DNA of 64,000 nt, taken from NCBI GenBank assembly GCA_041649275.1, contig JBAZNL010000006.1, positions 1-64,000 of the forward strand. Direction: 5' to 3'. Positions within the stretch are counted from its first letter, which is position 1. Every line of letters starts with the position of its first letter. The DNA is from Candidatus Izemoplasmatales bacterium (lineage in GTDB: Bacteria > Bacillota_I > Bacilli_A > Izemoplasmatales > Hujiaoplasmataceae). The notes below the pieces were generated by a model. That model searched no databases. It saw only the letters and a list, made by a program, of their open reading frames with translations, and was not told the origin of the DNA. Positions 37,093 to 44,290 of the stretch are shown here, piece by piece. A program made the position numbers and the translations under genes.

Positions 37093-37706
37093 TGTCCCTC
37101 CAGGACCGCGTCATCGAAGGCACCCTGCAGGCGGTGGCGCCGCTCAAGGCGGACAGGATCGCGATCCACGCCGCCTTCTACGCGGCGCTCGTCTTCGCCT
37201 TCTACATGCTCCTGGTCGGCGCGATCGACTGGGTCGGCGGCGTCGCCGCCGGACTCGGCGGCGTGCTCTACAGCGTCGTCCGCGACTTCTCCACCGCCCG
37301 CCGCTACCGCCGCGCCCTCGCCTCCCACCTCGCCTACGTGCAGGAGAAGCATCCGCACGTGGAACTGTACGTCCCGATGGTCGAGAAGCTCGGCAACTCG
37401 CTGCTCCTCAAGCGCTCCGGCCTCTTCCTCGAGGACGGCCGCCTTTCGCTCGAGGCGTTCAACCAGCCGGCCTTCGCGAAGAGCCCGAAGGACTCGATCA
37501 CCGTCCCCGTCGGCGTCGACTTCCGGATCTTCGAATCGGTTTCCGAGGCGAAGGTCCCGCTCGTCGGCTTCCGCTCCGAACTGATGAAGAACGCCTACCG
37601 CTTCCACGTCTACGGCGACGAAGAGGCGGTCGCGCGGATCGCGGCCTTCGCCGAATCCCCGGCGCCCGCCGACGCGGCTTCCGCCGAACCCGAAAGGAAT
37701 GATTGA
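37092..37706 (+). CDS. Two-TM membrane-anchored protein of unknown function
   Basis: A 204-aa protein with a TM hairpin at about residues 22-60, followed by a basic stretch (TARRYRRAL) and a cytoplasmic domain of about 120 residues with alternating hydrophobic strands. The C-terminus is Ala/Pro/Glu rich. The ATG overlaps the deoC stop by one base, so it is translated with the deo genes. No family recognised. Confidence 0.65.
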   Translation: MSLQDRVIEGTLQAVAPLKADRIAIHAAFYAALVFAFYMLLVGAIDWVGGVAAGLGGVLYSVVRDFSTARRYRRALASHLAYVQEKHPHVELYVPMVEKLGNSLLLKRSGLFLEDGRLSLEAFNQPAFAKSPKDSITVPVGVDFRIFESVSEAKVPLVGFRSELMKNAYRFHVYGDEEAVARIAAFAESPAPADAASAEPERND

Positions 37707-37707
37707 C

Positions 37708-38412
37708 ATGGCAACCCCCCACAACAGCGCCAGACCCGGCGACATCGCCAAGACCGTCCTGATGCCCGGCGACCCGCTCCGCGCGAAGTACATCGCGGAG
37801 AAGTTCCTCGACCATCCCGTCCAGTTCAACCAGGTCCGCAACATGTTCGGCTACACCGGCACCTACAAGGGCAAGCCGGTCTCCGTCATGGGCTCCGGCA
37901 TGGGCATGCCCTCGATCGGCATCTACTCGTACGAGCTCTTCAAGTTCTACGGCGTCGAGCGGATCGTCCGCGTCGGCTCCGCCGGCGCCTACACGCCCGA
38001 CCTGAAGCTCTTCGACGTGATGCTCGTCGACCACTCGTGGAGCGAATCGAACTACGCCATGGCGCAGAGCGGCGCGCCCGAGCATCTGATTCCGGCGACC
38101 CCGGCGCTCGTCGAAAGCCTTGCGGAAGCGGCGGCGCGGATCGGCGTCCCGGTCCATCGCGGCACGGTCCACTCCTCCGACGTGTTCTACCGCGAGGGCG
38201 GCACGCCCTTCAGGACGATCCTCGCGGAGCACGGCTGCCTCGCCGTCGAGATGGAGTCGTTCGCGCTCTTCCACAACGCCAGGGTGCTCGGGAAGGAAGC
38301 CGGCTGCCTGCTCACGATCTCCGATTCGCTCGTCACCCGCGAGGAGACCACCGCCGAAGAGCGCGAGAAGGCCTTCACGAACATGATGAAGGTCGCCCTC
38401 GAGGCCCTGTGA
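37708..38412 (+). CDS. deoD: Purine nucleoside phosphorylase, DeoD type
   Basis: Hexameric enzyme that cleaves purine (deoxy)nucleosides with phosphate to base and (deoxy)ribose-1-phosphate. The 234 aa include MPGDPLRAKYIAE near residue 17, the phosphate-binding RVGSAGAY near 87, and the substrate block AVEMESFALF near 179 with the catalytic Asp in SDSLVT near 204. ATG 37708 has AAAGGA at suitable spacing; ATG 37699 does not. Confidence 0.97.
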   Translation: MATPHNSARPGDIAKTVLMPGDPLRAKYIAEKFLDHPVQFNQVRNMFGYTGTYKGKPVSVMGSGMGMPSIGIYSYELFKFYGVERIVRVGSAGAYTPDLKLFDVMLVDHSWSESNYAMAQSGAPEHLIPATPALVESLAEAAARIGVPVHRGTVHSSDVFYREGGTPFRTILAEHGCLAVEMESFALFHNARVLGKEAGCLLTISDSLVTREETTAEEREKAFTNMMKVALEAL

Positions 38413-39704
38413 TCCGCGGCGAACGTCGGGATCCGGAACCCCGGCTCCTCGAGATGGAAGGCTACCGGCTCCGGCTGGTGCCGACGACGAAGTTCAAGAC
38501 GTCCTATTTCCAGCTGCGCTTCAGCGCACCCTTTCGCCCGGAGACCCTGAATCTCCGGGCGCTTTTGCCGTATGCGCTCCTCGACGGGACCGCGACCCTG
38601 CCCACGAAACGGCTCTTCCAGAATCGTTGCGACCGCCTCTACGGCGCCCAGGTCGGCGCCGGCGTGGCGAAGCAGGGGATGATGTCCGTCGTCACCTTCT
38701 CGCTTTCGGTCGTGAACGACCATTACCTCCCCGGCGATGCCCGGGTGCTCGACGAGGCGCTCGACCTCTTCCATGACGTCGTGTTGCGCCCGCGGACCTA
38801 CCGCGGGCTGATCCGCGCCGGCGTCGTGAAAGACGAGGTCCGGCTCCTCCGGGAGGACATCGAGGCGGACTACGCCGACAAGGCCGAATACGCCTTCCAG
38901 CGGATGTCCGAGGCGATGTTCAAGGACGAACTCGCCCGCTACCGCGCCAAGGGCGACTACGACACCCTCGACAAGGTCACGCCCGAAGGCCTCACGGAGG
39001 CGTATCGGGACATGCTCGCTAATGACTTCGTCGAGGCGGTCGCCGTCGGCGACTTCGATTCCGACGAGATCGCCAGGGCGTTCTCCCGCCGCTTCGCCTT
39101 TTCGCCGCGCCCGACGGTCCCCGTCTGGACCGACACCGAGACCAAGGACATTACCGACGTTCAACGCGTCGTCGAGGAAGGCGACGTCAGCCAGGCGCGG
39201 CTCGTCCTCGGCTACCGCCTCCCGACGCGGTCGGGCTCGAAGGACTACTACGCCGCCGTCGTGGGAAACGCCCTCTTCGGGGACTCCGACACGTCGATGC
39301 TCTTCCGCACGGTGCGGGAGAAGGAGCACCTCTGCTATTACGTCTACAGCGTCTACGCCGCCGGCAAGGGCGCCGTCTTCGTCTCCGCCGGCGTCGAGCC
39401 GGGACGCGAGGACCAGGCCTCCGCGGTCATCGGGCGGGTGAAGGACGACCTCGCCGCCGGCCGCTTCAGCGAGGACGACCTGACCATCGCCAAGAACGCC
39501 GTCGTCAAGCGGATGCGGCAGTCGACCGACTCGCTCCGCGGGATCGTCGCCGACCACGCCCACTTCGACCGCCTCTACGGGATCCCCTACGACCTCGACC
39601 GGGCGGTCGCTGCCGTGCAGGCCGTCACCGCCGAAGCCGTCGCGGCGCAGATCGCGCTTCTGATCGAGGACACCGAGTACCGGCTCACGGGGAGGAACCG
39701 CTGA
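38409..39704 (+). CDS. ymfF: M16 peptidase-like protein lacking the zinc motif (YmfF type)
   Basis: A 431-aa member of the M16 (pitrilysin/insulinase) fold. There is no HxxEH motif in the N-terminal domain, so it is a non-catalytic partner, as YmfF is to YmfH in Bacillus. The start is uncertain: GTG 38409 overlaps the deoD stop (coupling), while ATG 38454 begins right at the conserved YRLRLVPTTKFKT strand. It is immediately followed by the active partner. Confidence 0.82.
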   Translation: MIRGERRDPEPRLLEMEGYRLRLVPTTKFKTSYFQLRFSAPFRPETLNLRALLPYALLDGTATLPTKRLFQNRCDRLYGAQVGAGVAKQGMMSVVTFSLSVVNDHYLPGDARVLDEALDLFHDVVLRPRTYRGLIRAGVVKDEVRLLREDIEADYADKAEYAFQRMSEAMFKDELARYRAKGDYDTLDKVTPEGLTEAYRDMLANDFVEAVAVGDFDSDEIARAFSRRFAFSPRPTVPVWTDTETKDITDVQRVVEEGDVSQARLVLGYRLPTRSGSKDYYAAVVGNALFGDSDTSMLFRTVREKEHLCYYVYSVYAAGKGAVFVSAGVEPGREDQASAVIGRVKDDLAAGRFSEDDLTIAKNAVVKRMRQSTDSLRGIVADHAHFDRLYGIPYDLDRAVAAVQAVTAEAVAAQIALLIEDTEYRLTGRNR

Positions 39705-40960
39705 TGGACACCGCGTTCGCGAGGAAACTGAACGAGACCATCGTCCGGAAGACCACCTCCGCCGGCCTTCGGGTCGCGGTCGTGCCCAAACCCGGCTTCC
39801 ACAAGACCGAGATCCACCTCGCCGTCGAGTTCGGGTCGATCGACGAGGACGGCGCAAGGGGCCTGAACGCGTTTCCGCAGGGAACCGCGCACTTCCTCGA
39901 GCACATGCTCTTCGAGAACGAGGAGGCGGACCCGTCGCAGGCGTTCGCCCGCGTCGGGGCGCAGGTGAACGCCTACACCGCCGCCGACGTCACCGATTAC
40001 TACTGTTCCACCACCGAGGCCTGGGAACCGGCCGCGGAGCTGCTCTTTTCGCTCGTGTTCCATCCGTCGATCCCGGAGGCGGGCGTCCTCAAGGAGCGGT
40101 CGATCATCGCCCGCGAGATCCAGATGTACGAGGACGACGTCAACGATCTGATCTACGAGGACTTCCTGCACGCGCTCTACGCCGCCCATCCGGTCGCCCA
40201 TCCGATCGCCGGCACCGCGAAGTCGATCCAGGCGATCGACTCCGAGGTCCTGCGGCGCGCGCACGCGGCCTACTACGTGCCCTCGAACATGCGCCTCCTG
40301 GTCGTCGGCGACGTCGACCCCGAGGCCGTCTTCGCGTTCGCGGAGGGGATTCCCCTCCCCGGCGGCGTGCGGCCGGAACGTGCCAGTGTTCCCGAATCAC
40401 GGATCCCCGCCAAGACGGCGGTGACGAAGAAGAAGGACATCAGGAACGACATGCTCATGCTGGGCGTGAAGTTCGGGCGTCCGAACGGGAAGTCGTGCTT
40501 TCAGAACGACGTCGAGGAGATCGCCTGGGCGTTTCTCTTCGACTGCCTTTTCGGGAAGGCGTCCAAGAACCACCGCGACCTCGTCCGCAAGGGCTTCGTG
40601 AACGAGGCGTTCGAAGCGTCCGCGCAGTGCGAACCCGACTACGGACATCTCGTCGTCTATACCGAGACGAAGAAGCCGGCGTCCGCGGCGAAGGCGCTTT
40701 GGGCGCTCTTCGACCATGCGGCCGACCATCTCGATCCGGTGCGCTTCGAGACCGCCAAGCGGCGCCTCGTCGGCAATTCGGTGCAGTCCTTCAACAGCGT
40801 CTCGGCGCTCGCCGGATTCATCCTCGACTACGAGCTCGAGGACGTGGACGTGTTCGAGCTGATCGAGGCGATCGACCGGATCACCCTGGATGATCTGAAG
40901 GCGCTTATACCCGCGCTCGATTCCTCCGCCCGGGTTTCCGTCGTCTACCGTCGTCCCTGA
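39704..40960 (+). CDS. ymfH: Zinc-dependent M16 peptidase (YmfH type)
   Basis: A 418-aa metallopeptidase. The inverted zinc motif HFLEH is near residue 64, with a third ligand Glu in the AREIQMYED region near 145. The C-terminal half is the second M16 subdomain. It overlaps the inactive partner by one base; together they would form the usual two-subunit clam-shell. Physiological substrates are not known. Confidence 0.9.
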   Translation: MDTAFARKLNETIVRKTTSAGLRVAVVPKPGFHKTEIHLAVEFGSIDEDGARGLNAFPQGTAHFLEHMLFENEEADPSQAFARVGAQVNAYTAADVTDYYCSTTEAWEPAAELLFSLVFHPSIPEAGVLKERSIIAREIQMYEDDVNDLIYEDFLHALYAAHPVAHPIAGTAKSIQAIDSEVLRRAHAAYYVPSNMRLLVVGDVDPEAVFAFAEGIPLPGGVRPERASVPESRIPAKTAVTKKKDIRNDMLMLGVKFGRPNGKSCFQNDVEEIAWAFLFDCLFGKASKNHRDLVRKGFVNEAFEASAQCEPDYGHLVVYTETKKPASAAKALWALFDHAADHLDPVRFETAKRRLVGNSVQSFNSVSALAGFILDYELEDVDVFELIEAIDRITLDDLKALIPALDSSARVSVVYRRP

Positions 40961-41008
40961 CGCAAGGCGAGACTCGTTACCCCAAGGGGTGCGAAACGTT
41001 GGCGTCTA

Positions 41009-41017
41009 TGCTATAAT
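41009..41017 (+). promoter_or_regulatory. Extended -10 promoter of the RlmI-ysxC operon
   Basis: TGC-TATAAT, 25 bp before the ATG, with GAGGTGG as ribosome site. Confidence 0.65.
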
Positions 41018-41041
41018 GGAAGAAGAAGCGAGGTGGACCGG

Positions 41042-42223
41042 ATGGATGGCTGCAGGCTGATACTGAAACCGAAGGAAGAAGTCCGAATCCGGAACGGACA
41101 CGCCTGGGTCTATGGCAACGAAGTCGCCAGGATCGAGGGCGAGATCGTCTCCGGCGAACTCGCGAACGTCTATTCCGCCAAGGGCGATTTCATCGGGAAG
41201 GGCTATCTCAACACCGCCTCGAAGATCCTCGTCCGGATCCTCGCCCGCGATGACGTCGCGATCGACCGCGCCTTCTTCAAGGAGCGTCTCCGCGCCGCCG
41301 ACGCGGCGCGCAGGGAACTCGGCTTCACCGGTTCCTACCGCGCCTTCTTCGCCGAGTCCGACGGGATCCCGGGACTGATCGTCGACAAGTACGAGGACTG
41401 GCTCGTCGTCCAGGTGCTCTCGCTCGGCATCGAGAAGCGCAAGGCGATGTTCGTCGAACTCTTGGTCGAACTCTTCGCCCCTCAGGGCATCTACGAGCGC
41501 AGCGACGTCGCGGTCCGCATCAAGGAAGGCCTCGAGGAGGCCAAGGGCGTCCTCTACGGCACCGTCCCGGACTTGGTCCGGGTCGAGGAGAACGGCGTCC
41601 TGATGGACGTCGACGTCAAGAACGGCCAGAAGACCGGATCCTTCCTCGACCAGCGCGAGAACCATGCGGCGATCGCCCCCTACGTCCGCGGGAAGGACGT
41701 CCTCGACTGCTTCTCGCACACCGGCGGCTTCGGCCTCGCGGCCGCGAAGGCGGGCGCGAAATCGGTCGTCTGCGTCGACATCTCGGCGTCCGCCTGCGAC
41801 CGCATCGAGAAGAACGCGGCGCTGAACGGATTTGCGAACGTTTCCGTCATCAAGGCCGACGTCTTCAGCCTCCTGCGCGAGGAGTTCGCGAAGGGGAATC
41901 AGTACGACGTCGTCGTGCTCGACCCGCCGGCGTTCACCAAGAACGTCGAGAATCTCGCGAACGCCTACGCCGGCTACAAGGAGATCAACATCCAGGGACT
42001 CCGCCTGGTCCGCCACGGCGGCTACCTCGTCAGCTGTTCCTGCTCGCACTACATGACCCCCGCGCTCTTCCTCGAGATGCTCCTCGAGGCCGGCGTCGAC
42101 GCCGGCCGCATCGTCCAGATGATCGAGTTCCGCACACAGGGGAAGGACCATCCGACGCTGCTCGGCAGCGAGGAATCATTCTATCTCAAGGTCGTGGTGC
42201 TCCGCGTCCTCGACCGGCGCTAG
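41042..42223 (+). CDS. RlmI-like rRNA cytosine-C5 methyltransferase
   Basis: A 393-aa SAM-dependent RNA methyltransferase. An N-terminal PUA domain (about 1-75, with NGHAWVYGNEV) is followed by an EEHEE-like region and a Rossmann domain with DCFSHTGGFGLAAAKAG near residue 219 and the catalytic-loop LDPPAFTK near 294. RlmI methylates 23S rRNA C1962 in E. coli; the exact site here is not known. ATG 41042 is 5 nt after GAGGTGG. Confidence 0.9.
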   Translation: MDGCRLILKPKEEVRIRNGHAWVYGNEVARIEGEIVSGELANVYSAKGDFIGKGYLNTASKILVRILARDDVAIDRAFFKERLRAADAARRELGFTGSYRAFFAESDGIPGLIVDKYEDWLVVQVLSLGIEKRKAMFVELLVELFAPQGIYERSDVAVRIKEGLEEAKGVLYGTVPDLVRVEENGVLMDVDVKNGQKTGSFLDQRENHAAIAPYVRGKDVLDCFSHTGGFGLAAAKAGAKSVVCVDISASACDRIEKNAALNGFANVSVIKADVFSLLREEFAKGNQYDVVVLDPPAFTKNVENLANAYAGYKEINIQGLRLVRHGGYLVSCSCSHYMTPALFLEMLLEAGVDAGRIVQMIEFRTQGKDHPTLLGSEESFYLKVVVLRVLDRR

Positions 42224-42232
42224 GAGGCCCCC

Positions 42233-42820
42233 ATGATCGTCAAGTCCATCGAATTCTTCGGATCCTGCGTCCGTCCCGCCCAGTATCCCAAGGACGACCT
42301 CCCCGAGGTCGTCGTCGCCGGCCGGTCGAACGTCGGGAAGTCGTCCTTCATCAACGCGATCCTGAACAACCACAAGGTCGCCCGCGTCTCGGCGACCCCG
42401 GGCAAGACCCGGCTCCTCAACTTCTTCCTGATCAACCGCGCCTTCTACCTCGTCGACATCCCCGGCTACGGCTATGCCGCCGCCCCGAAGACCGAGATCG
42501 AGCGCTTCTCTTCGATGATCGAGGAATACTTCGCCGTCACCCCGAAGCTCGCCATCGGCATCCTCCTGCTCGATTTCCGGCGGATCCCCTCGGCCGACGA
42601 CCTGACGATGTACGCCTATTACAAGAACCACGGCCTGCCCGTGACCGTCGTGCTCACGAAGGCCGACAAGCTCTCCAACAACGAACGCGCCGTCCAGCTC
42701 CGCGCGATCAGGGCGGCTCTGAAACCGGAAACGGCGGACGAGATCCTCGTCTTCTCCTCGAAGACGAAGGAGAACGTCGACGCCGTCTGGCAGCGGATCG
42801 ACCAAGCCGTCCAATCCTGA
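42233..42820 (+). CDS. ysxC: Ribosome biogenesis GTPase YsxC/EngB
   Basis: GTPase needed for 50S assembly. The 195 aa include G1 GRSNVGKSSF near residue 27, G2 with TPGKT, G3 DIPGYG near 75, and G4 TKADKL near 142. Start follows GGAGGCCCCC. It lies in an operon with two methyltransferases. Confidence 0.96.
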   Translation: MIVKSIEFFGSCVRPAQYPKDDLPEVVVAGRSNVGKSSFINAILNNHKVARVSATPGKTRLLNFFLINRAFYLVDIPGYGYAAAPKTEIERFSSMIEEYFAVTPKLAIGILLLDFRRIPSADDLTMYAYYKNHGLPVTVVLTKADKLSNNERAVQLRAIRAALKPETADEILVFSSKTKENVDAVWQRIDQAVQS

Positions 42821-42837
42821 CCATCGGGGGAATCGCC

Positions 42838-43515
42838 ATGATCCAGAGTCTGTTCGACCGCCTGGCCGCCGGCTACGACCAGGGTGTGGTCGAAAGCGAC
42901 AGGGACAACGAGTTTCCGTTCGCGGGGTACCAGCGTACCCTCGATTTGATCGCGGCGGAAATCGCCGGTCGCGCCCGCCTCGGACGCGCGAAGGTCCTCG
43001 ACCTCGGCATCGGTACCGGTCTTTTCGAGACCCGGCTGGCGCCCGAGACCATCGAAGTCACCGGCATTGACCTGTCGGGCGGAATGCTCGAGATCTGCCG
43101 CCTGCGCCTCCCCGAGGCGACCCTCCTCCAGGGCGACTTCACGCGCGAACTTCCGGAAGTCTCCGGCGGCTTTGACGCGATCGTCTCGACCTGGGCGATG
43201 CACCATCTCCCGGAAACGGACCTCGTCGCCTTCCTCGACCGGCTCGTCGGCCTGCTTGCGCCGTTCGGCCGGATCTACGTCGGCGACGTCCTCTTCGCCG
43301 ACGGGCGCGAGCGCGAGGCGTGCCGCCTCGCGAACCTCGAGGCCTGGGATCCGACGGAACACTACCACACGTTCGAAGCCGTCCTTTCCGGACTCGGCGG
43401 CCGCTACGCGGTCTCCTTCATGAAGACCTCGTTCTGCGCCGGGATCCTGATCGTCGAACGTTTCCACGAACTGTCCGCCCCGGAATCCGAACGCGTCCTC
43501 AAGCGCTGTCGCTGA
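42838..43515 (+). CDS. Class I SAM-dependent methyltransferase
   Basis: A 225-aa methyltransferase resembling YrrT. Motif I LDLGIGTGLF is near residue 60, the acidic post-I residue in GIDLS near 80, and motif IV-like STWAMHHLP near 118. The start has GGGGGAATC upstream. Substrate unknown; small-molecule methylation is likely from the fold. Confidence 0.82.
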   Translation: MIQSLFDRLAAGYDQGVVESDRDNEFPFAGYQRTLDLIAAEIAGRARLGRAKVLDLGIGTGLFETRLAPETIEVTGIDLSGGMLEICRLRLPEATLLQGDFTRELPEVSGGFDAIVSTWAMHHLPETDLVAFLDRLVGLLAPFGRIYVGDVLFADGREREACRLANLEAWDPTEHYHTFEAVLSGLGGRYAVSFMKTSFCAGILIVERFHELSAPESERVLKRCR

Positions 43516-43533
43516 GTTTCGACCCGATTCCGC

Positions 43534-43561
43534 TTTACTTGCGGACGAAATGATGTATAAT
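43534..43561 (+). promoter_or_regulatory. Promoter of the valine T-box operon
   Basis: TTTACT (43534-43539), 16-bp spacer, TATAAT (43556-43561). Confidence 0.7.
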
Positions 43562-43566
43562 GGAAG

Positions 43567-43787
43567 AAAGAAATGCTGTGAAGCGGAAGAGTAGCGGAAA
43601 ACCGGCTCAAGCGAGCGGACCGATCGGTGCGAGGTCCACGCCAGGCTCCGTGAACGTCGCCGTGAAGCAGCCGCGGCGAATCGAGTAGCCGCGGACGCAT
43701 CCCTGCGTTACGGGGTCGAGTGCCGGCGCAAGCCGGAACAAAGGTGGTACCGCGACTTCGTCGTCCTTTTCCGAGGACGGCGTTTTT
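43567..43787 (+). promoter_or_regulatory. T-box leader, valine
   Basis: tRNA-sensing leader. GACC...GGTC closes the stem I apex with a GGTGCGA segment; the T-box AAAGGTGGTACCGCGA is at 43740-43755. The specifier is read as GTC (Val) at 43656-43658 inside TGAACGTCG, consistent with valS downstream. The first gene it controls is a NUDIX hydrolase, with valS second. Confidence 0.9.
43759..43787 (+). terminator. T-box attenuator terminator (valS operon)
   Basis: CGTCGTCC / GGACGGCG stem (one G-U) followed by TTTTT. Confidence 0.85.
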
Positions 43788-43807
43788 ATTTGAAAGAAGG
43801 GAACATG

Positions 43808-44290
43808 ATGGACAAGAAGAGCTACATCGCCTGGATCCGGGGCCTCGTCGGGGACGCCAAGATCATCCTGAACGCCGCCTGCGTGGTGATCCCGAACGAC
43901 AAGGGCGAGATCCTCCTGCAGAAGCGGAGCGACAATCTGAAATGGGGCCTGCCCGGCGGACTCCTCGAACTGGACGAACCGATCGCCCAAGGCGCGATCC
44001 GCGAAGTCAAGGAGGAGACGGACCTCGACGTCGAGATTTCCGGCTTCGTCGGCGTCTTCGTCAACCCCTCGATGACCTGGCGGAAGAAGGACAGGGCCGA
44101 GGTCATCTGCCACAGTTTCGTTGGCCGCGTCGTCGGTGGACAACTCAAGATCAACGATGACGAATCGCTCGGGTTCGGCTGGTTCACCATCGCCAACCTG
44201 CCCGAGATCCATTCGTCGGACAACCTGGAGACGATCCGGGCCTATTTCGCGGGCGAGCGCAATCTCGTCGAAGGGAGACGCTACTCATGA
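43808..44290 (+). CDS. NUDIX hydrolase under the valine T-box
   Basis: A 160-aa NUDIX enzyme. The box starts GGLLELDEP near residue 54 and ends REVKEETDLDV, complete. It resembles the ADP-ribose/NTP-type NUDIX proteins by length; the substrate is unclear. ATG 43808 is best spaced from AAGAAGGG; ATG 43805 is possible. It overlaps valS by 4 bp, so the two are translationally coupled. Confidence 0.88.
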   Translation: MDKKSYIAWIRGLVGDAKIILNAACVVIPNDKGEILLQKRSDNLKWGLPGGLLELDEPIAQGAIREVKEETDLDVEISGFVGVFVNPSMTWRKKDRAEVICHSFVGRVVGGQLKINDDESLGFGWFTIANLPEIHSSDNLETIRAYFAGERNLVEGRRYS

